23,176 nucleotides of DNA from CAZXVU01 sp964644465. GTDB taxonomy: Bacteria; Chlamydiota; Chlamydiia; Chlamydiales; SM23-39. The notes below the pieces were generated by a model that was not told the origin of the DNA, did no database searches, and was given only the letters and a program-made list of their open reading frames with translations. Of the stretch, positions 1 through 8,403 are shown piece after piece. Each line of letters starts with the position of its first letter. The first letter of the stretch is position 1. Location: the NCBI GenBank assembly GCA_964644465.1, contig CAZXVU010000024.1, positions 1 to 23,176 on the forward strand, in the 5' to 3' direction. The translations under genes and the position numbers were made by a program.

Positions 1-7
1 CTTGCTT

Positions 8-490
8 ATGAAAAAGAGAACGTTTCTTCTGTTTGAGATATTAATTGCTTTTTTATTGGTGACGCTTTGCTTGGTTCCGTTGATTAGCCAACCTTTAAAG
101 CTCTATCGCACAGATATGATCTTTCTTGAAGAGTTGGAAAGAGAGCGGCTAGCAGATTGGACTTTTACAGAAGTCAAAGAGAAATTGCTCAAACATGAGA
201 TCCCGTGGGAAAAACTCCCTTCCAAAGGCAACAAATCAAACTCTATCGCTCTTCCTTCATCCGTGATTCAGATCCCTGGCTGCACTCCCAAAAAAATCGA
301 GCGGAGTTTTATCCTTTCCTGCAGAGGTGAGAAAATAGGCATTCATAACGAGATCTATCGTTCGATTTGGATCACCATCGATTTTTCTCCGAATCTATTA
401 AAAAAGAAAAAAAGCTCTTATAAATTTCGATTAACTGTTCAGAAAATCCCCCTCGTAAAAACTGATTCTTCTGAACAACTCCCGGCGTAG
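8..490 (+). CDS. type II secretion pseudopilin-like protein
   Basis: The protein has 160 residues from the ATG at 8; a TTG two codons upstream is also open, but the ATG puts the basic KKR leader right before the hydrophobic segment. The N-terminus reads MKKRTFLLFEILIAF followed by a continuous hydrophobic helix (about residues 6-26). This matches a type IV prepilin or pseudopilin, with Glu10 at position +5 if cleavage falls after Thr5. Thr instead of the usual Gly/Ala before the cleavage site is odd. The rest is a soluble domain with no motif I recognise. In Chlamydia, small proteins of this kind follow gspD-gspE-gspF-gspG (the CT566-CT569 region, from memory), so a minor pseudopilin of the general secretion system is the best guess. 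The window edge hides its upstream neighbours and ribosome binding site. Confidence 0.6.
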   Translation: MKKRTFLLFEILIAFLLVTLCLVPLISQPLKLYRTDMIFLEELERERLADWTFTEVKEKLLKHEIPWEKLPSKGNKSNSIALPSSVIQIPGCTPKKIERSFILSCRGEKIGIHNEIYRSIWITIDFSPNLLKKKKSSYKFRLTVQKIPLVKTDSSEQLPA

Positions 491-562
491 AATTTATTTC
501 CTATAGAAGAAAAATTTGAAAAAAGGCATAGCTGGAGGTGAGAGAGCAGGAGAGAATCCACT

Positions 563-2440
563 ATGTCTTCCCACCCCCATGAAGAAACTTTTCATCCCCA
601 TATCCCGGCTAGCACCCACGTCAGGGAATTTACACCTCGCGCAACCATTTTGGGGATGATCTTCGGATTCTTTTTTGCGGTCGCTAACGCCTATTTAGCA
701 TTGAAGTTAGGAACCACGATATCTGCTTCAATCCCCGCAGCTATTATGTCGATGGCTATCCTGCGGCTCATGTTCAAAAACGTAACGATCCTAGAAAATA
801 ACATCGTACAGACCATTGCAACAGTAGGAGAGGGGCTTGCTGCTGGAGTCATTTTTACTGTGCCTGCCCTGATTCTTCTTGGAGAATCTCCTTCGATCGG
901 CCGAATTTTTCTTCTTTCCGCAACAGGGGGAGTGCTCGGAATTCTCTTCATGATCCCAATGCGCCGCTTTCTGATTGTTCAGGAACATAAAAAACTTCCC
1001 TATCCTGAAGGGACCGCCTGCGCAGAGATTTTAAAAGCGGGAGCTGAGAGCCGCCAATCGGCCATCTTGGCTTCTTGGGGCGTACTAGCTGCAGCGATAT
1101 TTAAAATTTGCTCCAATGCTCTTTACTGGTGGAAAGAATCTCCAGTTTGGACCTTTAATTTTCTGAAAAAAGCAGAATTTACCATCGATGCCACACCGGC
1201 TCTTTTAGGAGTCGGGTACATTATAGGACCGAGAATCACTGCCTATATGTTCGCGGGCGGCATTTTGGCTTGGTGGGTGATCATCCCTTTGATTATGACA
1301 TTTGGATTAGAAGGCGTTCTTGTTTACCCTTCCACGGTGCCGGTATTGGAGATGTCTGCAGATGATATTTGGAATCAATATGTAAGATATATCGGAGCAG
1401 GAACTTTGGCTTTTGGGGGGATCTTGAGCCTCTTTAAGGTGGCGCCTCTTCTCTATCGAACGATCCATACAAGTTTTAAAGAATTGTTTGCTGGGTTGCA
1501 AGCTAGAGCTCACCTCCCTCGGACAGAACAAGACATTTCCCTTGCATGGCTTGTCATTGGCTCAGCAGCGATTATCTTATTCCTATGGCTTTTCCCTTCT
1601 CTTCCCATGAATCTTCTGACTATCATTCTTCTCGTCATCCTGAGTTTCTTTTTTGTTGCGGTCACTTGCATTACAGTGGGTCTGGTAGGTTCTTCTTCGA
1701 ATCCGGTTTCAGGCATGACGATCACGACGTTGCTTGTGACTTGCATCATTTTCGTCCTTCTTGGATGGACGGAGCGAATCTATTTAATATCCGCCATTAC
1801 GATGGGCATTGTCGCTTGCTGCGCGATCTGTTTGGCTGGCACCACAGCCCAAGACCTGAAAGCAGGATATATTCTAGGCGCCACGCCAAGATCGCAACAG
1901 ATTGCTGAAATCATCGGAGTGATCATTCCCGCCCTAGCTTTGGGATATACAATTTATATATTGAATGAGGCCTATGGAATAGGATCAAAGGTCATGCCTG
2001 CGCCACAAGCGACCCTTCTTTCCATGGTAGCTAAGGGAGTCATCAGCGGCGGCCTTCCCTATGCGCTTGTAGGGATCGGGATCATGATCGGCCTTGCCAT
2101 GGCCCTTCTCGGCATTCCCGTCCTCCCTTTCGCTCTCGGTGTTTATTTGCCACTATCCTTAAGCGCTGCTACAATGGTCGGAGGTATTGTGAGAGCTTAT
2201 GTCAATCGCCAAACTACTCTCGACCTCCCTCAAGAGCGAGGCATCCTCTTGGCTTCTGGCCTTATCGGAGGCGATGCATGCATAGGAATTGCAATCGCAT
2301 TTCTGACAATTGTCGGCATTATCCCAGCGGATTCTCCCACAAAATTGCCCGATTGGGTCAGCCTCGTAGCCTTTCTCTTATTAGCTCTTGGCCTTGGCTT
2401 TTACGCGCTCAGAAAAAAATCTACACACGTAGCTCAGTAA
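563..2440 (+). CDS. OPT-family oligopeptide transporter
   Basis: This is a 625-residue, highly hydrophobic protein with many predicted membrane helices, close to the usual length of bacterial OPT (oligopeptide transporter) proteins. After a short His-rich cytoplasmic start, residues from about 24 read FTPRATILGMIFG, and further family-like segments follow: GTTISASIPAAIMS, QTIATVGEGLAAGVIFTVPA, PYPEGTACAEILKAG, GLVGSSSNPVSGMT and GGDACIGIAIAFL. The family is known for secondary uptake of small peptides or metal-peptide chelates across the inner membrane; the substrate here cannot be read from sequence. An AGGAGAG ribosome binding site at 548-554 lies 8 nt before the ATG and supports the start. 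The gene sits between two pseudopilin-like genes, an unexpected place for a transporter, and its last codons abut or overlap the next gene. Confidence 0.9.
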   Translation: MSSHPHEETFHPHIPASTHVREFTPRATILGMIFGFFFAVANAYLALKLGTTISASIPAAIMSMAILRLMFKNVTILENNIVQTIATVGEGLAAGVIFTVPALILLGESPSIGRIFLLSATGGVLGILFMIPMRRFLIVQEHKKLPYPEGTACAEILKAGAESRQSAILASWGVLAAAIFKICSNALYWWKESPVWTFNFLKKAEFTIDATPALLGVGYIIGPRITAYMFAGGILAWWVIIPLIMTFGLEGVLVYPSTVPVLEMSADDIWNQYVRYIGAGTLAFGGILSLFKVAPLLYRTIHTSFKELFAGLQARAHLPRTEQDISLAWLVIGSAAIILFLWLFPSLPMNLLTIILLVILSFFFVAVTCITVGLVGSSSNPVSGMTITTLLVTCIIFVLLGWTERIYLISAITMGIVACCAICLAGTTAQDLKAGYILGATPRSQQIAEIIGVIIPALALGYTIYILNEAYGIGSKVMPAPQATLLSMVAKGVISGGLPYALVGIGIMIGLAMALLGIPVLPFALGVYLPLSLSAATMVGGIVRAYVNRQTTLDLPQERGILLASGLIGGDACIGIAIAFLTIVGIIPADSPTKLPDWVSLVAFLLLALGLGFYALRKKSTHVAQ

Positions 2441-2445
2441 GGCAT

Positions 2446-3081
2446 ATTATCCTTTTTGAGATCATGATCGCCCTGTCTCTGACCGCGATCCTTCTCACCT
2501 TTCTTTTCTCTTTTTTTGTTGAAAGCGCAAAGATTGAAACTAAATTAGAGGCCGCCCGCCATGAAATCATTTCCCGCCAACATCTGCAAATGCGGCTTCA
2601 ATCGGTGTTTATGGGACTAGACCGTTCTTCAACTCACTCTCTTTACACAAAAGTTTTTCCCGATGAGAAACAAATCAGCTTGATTGCTACATTCGATCAA
2701 GGAATCGATCCCGATCCCGCTTTCAGCGGCCCCATCCTAGGACGGATCTATCTCGATGAAGAAAAGAATCTCACTTTTGCGACCTGGCCTCTCGAAAAAG
2801 AGAAAAATCTTCCTTGGCGAAAAGAAATTCTTCTTTCCGGTGTCTCGGATTTCGAGTTTGAATTTTTAGCTCAAAAGAAAGAAAAAGAGCTCAAAGAAAA
2901 ATCGCGTCCGATCAATGCATCGCTGGAATGGCTTTTCCAGTGGCCGAAATCACGTCCTGAAATCCCCTCGATCATCCGGCTTACTGTGCGAAAAGAGAAA
3001 CAACCTCCTCTGCAATTCGCTTTCATCCTCCCTTCTCCGGAACCTCTCGTGACCTACTGGGAAGGAGGATTCAAGTCATGA
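2446..3081 (+). CDS. second pseudopilin-like protein, start unclear
   Basis: The N-terminal region reads RHIILFEIMIALSLTAILL, a pseudopilin-like hydrophobic segment with the key Glu, followed by about 190 residues of soluble domain. The stop overlaps the next ATG (ATGA). The start is a real problem. The first ATG at 2464 would remove the FE part of the prepilin motif. The other in-frame conventional starts, TTG at 2353 and ATG at 2278, lie deep inside the OPT gene. I give 2446, an ATT just after the OPT stop and before the motif, as a placeholder; a weak AAGG precedes it by only 3 nt. Translation may be coupled to termination of the OPT gene, or the native 5' end may have been lost. Likely role: minor pseudopilin of the type II secretion system (compare chlamydial CT567, from memory). 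Confidence 0.55.
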   Translation: MILFEIMIALSLTAILLTFLFSFFVESAKIETKLEAARHEIISRQHLQMRLQSVFMGLDRSSTHSLYTKVFPDEKQISLIATFDQGIDPDPAFSGPILGRIYLDEEKNLTFATWPLEKEKNLPWRKEILLSGVSDFEFEFLAQKKEKELKEKSRPINASLEWLFQWPKSRPEIPSIIRLTVRKEKQPPLQFAFILPSPEPLVTYWEGGFKS

Positions 3082-3971
3082 ATATTTTAGGGCTTGTATT
3101 CTCTCTGATCCTCATCCTTACTTATGGGTTTTTCGCTTGCTGGGAAAAAGAATACGGTTCCCATCGTCTATCCAATACCTATCTCGGCCATGAAAAAGTG
3201 AACCGAGAAATTCTCCTGAAATACGAACGGGAGCTCTATGAAAAATTCCGCACTAAACCCACTACCACAACCGAGACGGCTAAAGAAACTTCTAAAAAAC
3301 AAGACGAAGAGAATACTTCGCCTAAAGTACCGGAACTCAATCTCGGATGCGCTCGCCTCAATTTAATGCCCTTGATCAAAGAGGGGAGAGAAGAACACCC
3401 TCAGCTCTATGAATTGGCTGCAAAGGTTTTGCGCATTTTTTATAGTAAATCTCTATTCGAGTCCAAAGCCCGTTTTGAATATCAATTCCTCGATCGATTT
3501 CTGAATGCTGCTAAGATTGCCCTCAAGAAAGAAACTCCTTTTGTTCTTGAAAAAATCTCTTTCAAAGATCTCAAAGATCAAATTCTTTACTACAAAATGC
3601 TCAAAGGGATTAAGGAGTGGAATCTTTCAAATGGATGCCCTACCCTTCTCGACTATTTCCAATTCAAGGAGTCGGAAGAAGATAAGATCTGCCTCTTTCA
3701 TGCGCATCCAGACTTCATTGCGGTACTTTTCGGCCCTAAAGCAGCGGGGAAGCTCTTTGAGGAAATGCACAAAAAGGACGCTCCCCCTTTGACGAAAGAA
3801 AAAATCGAGCAAATCTGCAGCGAATCGCATATTACCTTGGATCCCGACCTGCTTGAACTTCTTCAATTAGGCAAGCCCAATCATGAGCGAGATTCTAAAA
3901 TTACATTGATTGAAACGGACGATTCGACCCACATCTCTCTCCGCAAAAACGTCTTCCTCAACCCCTCTTAG
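3078..3971 (+). CDS. membrane-anchored protein linked to type II secretion
   Basis: The protein has 297 residues. Residues 4-21 form one hydrophobic segment (LGLVFSLILILTYGFFAC), followed by a charged stretch, a Thr/Lys/Glu-rich linker (about 73-95) and a soluble domain with no motif I recognise. An ideal AGGAGG at 3063-3068 lies 9 nt before the ATG, and the start overlaps the previous stop, so it is translated with the pseudopilin-like gene upstream. Position and topology fit the last gene of the chlamydial general secretion cluster (CT566 in C. trachomatis, from memory). A GspK- or GspJ-like minor component is possible, but there is no Glu at +5, so I would call it a conserved hypothetical. 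It ends tail to tail with the sensor kinase gene, overlapping by 4 bp. Confidence 0.6.
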   Translation: MNILGLVFSLILILTYGFFACWEKEYGSHRLSNTYLGHEKVNREILLKYERELYEKFRTKPTTTTETAKETSKKQDEENTSPKVPELNLGCARLNLMPLIKEGREEHPQLYELAAKVLRIFYSKSLFESKARFEYQFLDRFLNAAKIALKKETPFVLEKISFKDLKDQILYYKMLKGIKEWNLSNGCPTLLDYFQFKESEEDKICLFHAHPDFIAVLFGPKAAGKLFEEMHKKDAPPLTKEKIEQICSESHITLDPDLLELLQLGKPNHERDSKITLIETDDSTHISLRKNVFLNPS

Positions 3972-3989
3972 GGGGCAGCGAGCTTGAGG
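3956..3989. other. nested hairpin over two convergent stop codons
   Basis: CCCCT (3962-3966) pairs with AGGGG (3970-3974) around a 3-nt loop, and an outer arm CCTCAA (3956-3961) pairs with TTGAGG (3984-3989). The inner hairpin covers the stop codons of both convergent genes. No T-run follows on either strand, so a standard Rho-independent terminator is not supported; it may slow polymerase or protect 3' ends. Confidence 0.3.
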
Positions 3990-5743
3990 GGAAGGGCAAT
4001 GACAAATGTGCTTCCTTTTCCCAACTCTGAAGTGACGGTCACAACGCCTCTATGTTTTTCAACGATCGTTTTCACAATCGAGAGGCCAAGGCCAGCTCCG
4101 CCCGACTTGCGGGAACGGGCTTTATCAACCGTATAGAAACGATCGAAAATATGGGGCAGATCATTTTCGGGGATCCCTATGCCTTTATCTGAAACGGTGA
4201 GATGGACCATAGTGCCCACCCGCTGGATCAATATTTCAATGTGCGCAGGCTCCGTTGAATATTTTACGGCATTTTCTAAGAGATTCATGATCGCAAGATC
4301 CAATAGGTCGCCGTCGGCAAGGACGGGAGCTCGAGAGAGTTCGCTATGGAAAGAAACTTGCGCGCTCCGATGAGCTGTAATCAAAAGATGTTTGCAGTTT
4401 TCAGCAAGAGAAACCAGATCAGTGTTGCGAAAATTTTGTTCTGAGAGATTTTCAATATCGGATAGGGTCAAAAGACTTTTTACGAGTTTGTCGAGACGCC
4501 CGCAAGTACGGACAATTTTTTCCGTAATGCTATGGAGCATTTCCTGGGACAGCTCGGGCAAATCTTGCAATGTCTCAGTAAAGCCGCGAATGATGGTGAT
4601 GGGTGTTCTTAGCTCGTGGGAGGCATTTGCAATAAAGTCTTTTCCCATCTCTAATACTTTATAATCCGAGGTCTTGTCTTGCAGAACAAGGATCGCCCCT
4701 TTTTGATGGATGAGAGGCGCTGCAATCAATTCGAGATAAATCCGTCCGCCAACCCCGTGCGTCCATGTTTGAACGATGGGTTCCGAAGTTTGCAGAGCTT
4801 GAAGAACGAGTTCATGGCATTTCTTCGCAAGACCCGGATCTCTTGTCTTCAGATGATCGAGGGGCTCTCCGAACATGGAATTGTAGGAAATTCCGAGCAT
4901 CTGGCATCCAACTTGATTGGAATAAGTGATCTTTCCAGAAGTATCTACTGCAATCACTCCTTCTCCCAGCGAATCGAGGATCAGCTCGGTTTCTTTGCGC
5001 TGCTGAACAAGGTTTTCCATTTCTTTTTGGATTCTGTCAGTTAGAGAATTCAGAGTGAAAGCAAGCTTCGTAAATTCATCGCCCGGCACTTTTTGACTCA
5101 GAACAATGCGGGGAAGATATTCTTCCTTCTTCTCTTGATAGGGCAGGATCGCGTCGATAATGTGCTGGATCGGTTCTGTGAGGCGATGAAGGATCGCCCA
5201 AGTCATGATGCTGTATAAAAGGAGGATCACGATCCCTAAAATCAAAAAGCCCACTTCAAAATCTACTGTAAGGTCTTTGATTTCATTGAAAGGATAGCCT
5301 GTCCGCAAAATAAATTTTTGGCCATGCGTTTCAAACTCGATCGCGACATAGGCAAAGGTTTCGTGAAACAGCTCAGAATACGATTCGCTATACCCGCGGC
5401 CATATTTCAACGCTTCGTCGATTTCGGGATGGGATTCTTCTAAAGGTGGGGTAATTCCTCTCTGCTGCAGTCTAGGCAGATGGGAATCATAAATCATTTT
5501 CCCATCGGTATCGATGAGGCTAACCCTATGGAAGATGAATTCTTCTTCGGTTTGCATGATTTCTAGCATGCCAGCGAGATCGGGCGCTGTTTCCAATCGC
5601 GTAATGAGCCCTTCAGCGCGGTTCTCCAGCGATTTGCGCATGATATTGGCAACTGTGCGCTCTACAAAAGGAAATAAAAGGGCGATGAAGACCAAGAAAA
5701 GGATGATGTCGCTCAGAAGGATCTTCTTTCTAAAACTGAGCAT
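3968..5743 (-). CDS. PhoR-like membrane sensor histidine kinase
   Basis: The 591-residue protein has a first membrane helix at about 8-27, an extracytoplasmic sensor region (about 28-163), a second helix (about 164-185), a HAMP-like linker (about 186-245), a PAS domain (about 250-365), a HisKA domain with phospho-acceptor His376 in ANASHELRTP, and a HATPase domain with the N box (Asn487, Asn491), DKGIGIP (519-525) and GGAGLGL (548-554). This is the PhoR/WalK order, and all kinase motifs are intact. The start is coupled to the pepP stop (TAATG, 1-nt overlap), so it is the last gene of mutL-pepP-kinase. No response regulator is present in the window, so its partner must be encoded elsewhere. 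Classical Chlamydia has few two-component systems, which fits an environmental relative. The stimulus cannot be inferred. Confidence 0.88.
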   Translation of the reverse strand: MLSFRKKILLSDIILFLVFIALLFPFVERTVANIMRKSLENRAEGLITRLETAPDLAGMLEIMQTEEEFIFHRVSLIDTDGKMIYDSHLPRLQQRGITPPLEESHPEIDEALKYGRGYSESYSELFHETFAYVAIEFETHGQKFILRTGYPFNEIKDLTVDFEVGFLILGIVILLLYSIMTWAILHRLTEPIQHIIDAILPYQEKKEEYLPRIVLSQKVPGDEFTKLAFTLNSLTDRIQKEMENLVQQRKETELILDSLGEGVIAVDTSGKITYSNQVGCQMLGISYNSMFGEPLDHLKTRDPGLAKKCHELVLQALQTSEPIVQTWTHGVGGRIYLELIAAPLIHQKGAILVLQDKTSDYKVLEMGKDFIANASHELRTPITIIRGFTETLQDLPELSQEMLHSITEKIVRTCGRLDKLVKSLLTLSDIENLSEQNFRNTDLVSLAENCKHLLITAHRSAQVSFHSELSRAPVLADGDLLDLAIMNLLENAVKYSTEPAHIEILIQRVGTMVHLTVSDKGIGIPENDLPHIFDRFYTVDKARSRKSGGAGLGLSIVKTIVEKHRGVVTVTSELGKGSTFVIALPLKLAAP

Positions 5744-6768
5744 TACTCATTGCCCTCATAGAAATTTTCACAACCTTTAGCTGTGACAAGCACAGTATCT
5801 TCAAATCGGACGCCGCCAAGTCCCGGCTGATATAGGCCTGGCTCAATGGTAAATACCATTCCTTCTTTTAAGATCACATTTCTGTCTTCTCGATCCTCTC
5901 GGATTAGGGGGAACTCGTGCGTTTCCAAACCAATTCCATGCCCTAAACTATGGGTAAAGAGATTCTCTAGGCCTTCTTTTTGGAATTCTTTCCGCACCGC
6001 AATATCGAGATCGCCGACTCTAATTCCCGGCTTCACAAGCGCAAAGGCTTTACCAAAAGCTCTTTTCACGATTTGATCAAAGCGCGCCAGTTCCGGATCA
6101 GGGGTTCCAAAAAACAGTACGCGGGTCATATCGCCTCGATAATTTTCGACGACGGCTCCAATATCAATCAATACGATTTGGTTTTTCTTTAATTTTGCTT
6201 TTCCCGCCCGATAATGTGGATAGGCGCTATTTTCTCCGAATGCGATGATCGGTTCGAATGAAAACTCTTTCGCTCCATTTTTGAGGCAAAAAATCTCAAA
6301 TTCGAGCGCCAGCTCTTCTTCGGATATCCCTTCCTTTAAGTTCTTCTTTATAAGCTCGAAGCCTCTCCAGGTGAGATGAGCCGCTTTTTTTAAAGAGTCG
6401 ATTTCATGGGAATCTTTGCAAACCCTGATTCCTTTCAATGGTTTGGAGATGGGAACGAATTCTGTCTGGGGAAATCTATTTTGCAGAGCGAGGAATTGCT
6501 CATAGGTCAAAAACGCGCTGTCGAAAGCAACCCGTTGCACATTTTTTAGCTCTTCTGGAAACTCTTTTTCTTTGAAAACAGGGCAAGGAGCTGCTTTTTT
6601 CGCTCGGTCATAGTAGCGATCGTCCACGAAAAGCTTCACTTCTTTTGAATCTACTAACACTCGTCCTTTGGATAGAGTAAGACCTGTTAGATAAAGCAGA
6701 TCGACAGGATTCTCAATCAGACAGGGTTCTTGCAAAAGGGAAGCGAGCTTTTTGATCCGAGGATTCAT
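5743..6768 (-). CDS. pepP: Xaa-Pro aminopeptidase (M24B peptidase)
   Basis: The 341-residue protein has a creatinase-like N-terminal half (about 1-120) and a pita-bread metallopeptidase half. The five metal ligands of family M24 are in place: Asp202 (LIDIGA), Asp213 (RGDMTR), His277 (HSLGHGIG), Glu309 (FTIEPG) and Glu323 (RFEDT). His185 in AYPHYRAG is the extra active-site histidine typical of prolidase-type enzymes. It should remove N-terminal residues preceding proline, in the cytoplasm, with Mn or Co. Its length is near that of compact bacterial enzymes, shorter than E. coli PepP. The ATG overlaps the mutL stop (ATGA) and an AGGA precedes it by about 7 nt. The mutL-pepP order also occurs in Chlamydia (from memory). 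Confidence 0.92.
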   Translation of the reverse strand: MNPRIKKLASLLQEPCLIENPVDLLYLTGLTLSKGRVLVDSKEVKLFVDDRYYDRAKKAAPCPVFKEKEFPEELKNVQRVAFDSAFLTYEQFLALQNRFPQTEFVPISKPLKGIRVCKDSHEIDSLKKAAHLTWRGFELIKKNLKEGISEEELALEFEIFCLKNGAKEFSFEPIIAFGENSAYPHYRAGKAKLKKNQIVLIDIGAVVENYRGDMTRVLFFGTPDPELARFDQIVKRAFGKAFALVKPGIRVGDLDIAVRKEFQKEGLENLFTHSLGHGIGLETHEFPLIREDREDRNVILKEGMVFTIEPGLYQPGLGGVRFEDTVLVTAKGCENFYEGNE

Positions 6769-8357
6769 GTTTTTCCTAGAATTTTCTCCAAATCGCTTTC
6801 ATCGATTTCCGACCAGATGGGATTTCCCAGAGGATCGTATTTCCGGTCGCTGCATTGTTGCAATCTCCGCCAGAGGAGATTGGCTTCTTCTAGAGAATAG
6901 TTCTTTTTAAGGGAGCGGCAGAAACGGCAAGCAACGGAGTCGAGTTTCTTCTCCGACTTCCAATCTGTAAAAAACTGCGAAAAATGAGCCGCTTCCATAC
7001 AGGCAGGCAGTGTGTCGATCGCAAGAATCTGTCCTAAAAGACGAGACTCGATTCCAAGCTTTAAAAGTTCTTGAGAAATTCTGTCCCCATCCATCGCTTC
7101 AGAACGGCTTAAAGGAATTTCCAAAGGCCAAATCAAGGCTTGGACTTCTCCTTTTTCCTTTTTCATCGATTCAAAGAGAATCCGAGCATAGGCGGCTCCG
7201 AGATCTACAAGAAGCATTCCCTCTTTTTCCAATAACAAAAATTTACCGATCACGGCGATGGGTTTCTCGGGGAATGAAAAAGGAAGCGAGGGTGAAGATG
7301 TTCTGAAAGGCTGAGGGAAAATGGGCAAAGGATCTTCAGCAAAGGAAAAAGAAGGAGGTGTGAAATCGATCGGCTTTGCAAGAATTGGCCCCTCAAACAC
7401 GGAAGAAACTGCATCTTCGAAGAACTGAAAAATCTTTGATTCATCTTGAAAACGGGCTTCTCTTTTCTGAGGATGGATGTTGACGTCGACTTTATCGGGC
7501 GGCAATTCCAGAAAAAGAACAAAGCTAGGGTGGGAACTTTCTCCAATACGCGTTCCAAATCCTTCTTTCACTGCTCGGGAAATCAACGGAGAAAAGATCG
7601 GTCGCCGGTTTACGAACAGATATTGGCCATTGCGATTGGGCCCTGTCTTTTCAGGCCCTCCGACAAGTCCCCGGATCATCATCTGATCTTTTGAACAACA
7701 AATCTCAAGAGGATGCTTTTCCAAAACGTCTTCAATCCGCAATTTCCAATCTTGGTTACTTGGGACTTTCAAGAGGGTATTTCTTTGGGAAACGAGAGTA
7801 AAAGCAACGTCTGGGTGGGCTAAAGAGATCGTCTCTACAATACGTCTTATCTGGGCAGTCGTCGCAAACGGTGATTTTTGGAATTTTTTTCGGGCAGGAA
7901 CATTGAAGAAAAGAGATCGGACTTCTATCGTCGTCCCCTGATTTCTAGCGCAAGGGCCGACGGAAACGACCTTTCCTCCTTCAGACATCACTCGGGTGGC
8001 CTCTGCTGCATTGCCCGTCTTCAGTTCGAAATGGGAGACCGATGCGATGGCAGCCAGGGCTTCGCCGCGGAAACCCATCGTAGAGAGCGCTTGCAAATCA
8101 TCCATAGCGCGGATTTTCGAAGTAGCATGCCGTTCTAAACACAAAAGGGCATCTTCCGGACTCATCCCGCATCCATCATCCTCAACGCGGATGAGCTGCT
8201 GGCCCCCTCCCTGGATTTCTATCTCAATGCGACGGGCGCCAGCGTCGAGACTATTTTCGATCAGCTCTTTCACAATCGAAGCGGGATTTTCAACCACTTC
8301 TCCTGCTGCAATTTGATTGACGACTGCCTCGGGCAATCTCTGGATTCTTTGCGTCAT
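6765..8357 (-). CDS. mutL: DNA mismatch repair protein MutL
   Basis: I choose the ATG at 8357 (530 residues) because MTQRIQRLPEAVVNQIAAGE is the normal MutL N-terminus; the frame is open 34 codons further up but would run into the divergent promoter region. The GHKL ATPase motifs are complete: KELIENSLDAGA (30-41), DDGCGM (60-65), HATSKI (77-82) and GFRGEAL (95-101). The C-terminal dimerisation domain is present. The DQHA(x)2E(x)4E endonuclease motif is not: the matching place reads VDLGAAYARI. So this is a MutL expected to work without its own nicking activity. No ribosome binding site is seen; a -10-like TATAAC ends 8 nt before the ATG. It heads an overlapped operon with pepP and a sensor kinase. 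Confidence 0.93.
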   Translation of the reverse strand: MTQRIQRLPEAVVNQIAAGEVVENPASIVKELIENSLDAGARRIEIEIQGGGQQLIRVEDDGCGMSPEDALLCLERHATSKIRAMDDLQALSTMGFRGEALAAIASVSHFELKTGNAAEATRVMSEGGKVVSVGPCARNQGTTIEVRSLFFNVPARKKFQKSPFATTAQIRRIVETISLAHPDVAFTLVSQRNTLLKVPSNQDWKLRIEDVLEKHPLEICCSKDQMMIRGLVGGPEKTGPNRNGQYLFVNRRPIFSPLISRAVKEGFGTRIGESSHPSFVLFLELPPDKVDVNIHPQKREARFQDESKIFQFFEDAVSSVFEGPILAKPIDFTPPSFSFAEDPLPIFPQPFRTSSPSLPFSFPEKPIAVIGKFLLLEKEGMLLVDLGAAYARILFESMKKEKGEVQALIWPLEIPLSRSEAMDGDRISQELLKLGIESRLLGQILAIDTLPACMEAAHFSQFFTDWKSEKKLDSVACRFCRSLKKNYSLEEANLLWRRLQQCSDRKYDPLGNPIWSEIDESDLEKILGKT

Positions 8358-8364
8358 GTTCAAT

Positions 8365-8370
8365 GTTATA
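8365..8370 (-). promoter_or_regulatory. possible mutL -10 box (extended)
   Basis: On the minus strand TGATATAAC gives an extended -10 (TG-n-TATAAC) with exactly 7 nt between the hexamer and the mutL ATG at 8357. Transcription would start at or next to the ATG, giving a leaderless mRNA; this fits the missing Shine-Dalgarno. No clear -35 is seen. Confidence 0.35.
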
Positions 8371-8390
8371 TCAGAAAAGTGCCCCATCGG

Positions 8391-8396
8391 TATACT
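8391..8396 (+). promoter_or_regulatory. possible -10 box of MOMP-like gene
   Basis: TATACT (5 of 6 matches to TATAAT) stands 7 nt before the ATG at 8404, and no Shine-Dalgarno lies between. No convincing -35 is seen 16-18 nt upstream. If used, the transcript would begin within a base or two of the start codon. Confidence 0.3.
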
Positions 8397-8403
8397 GTTC
8401 CGC

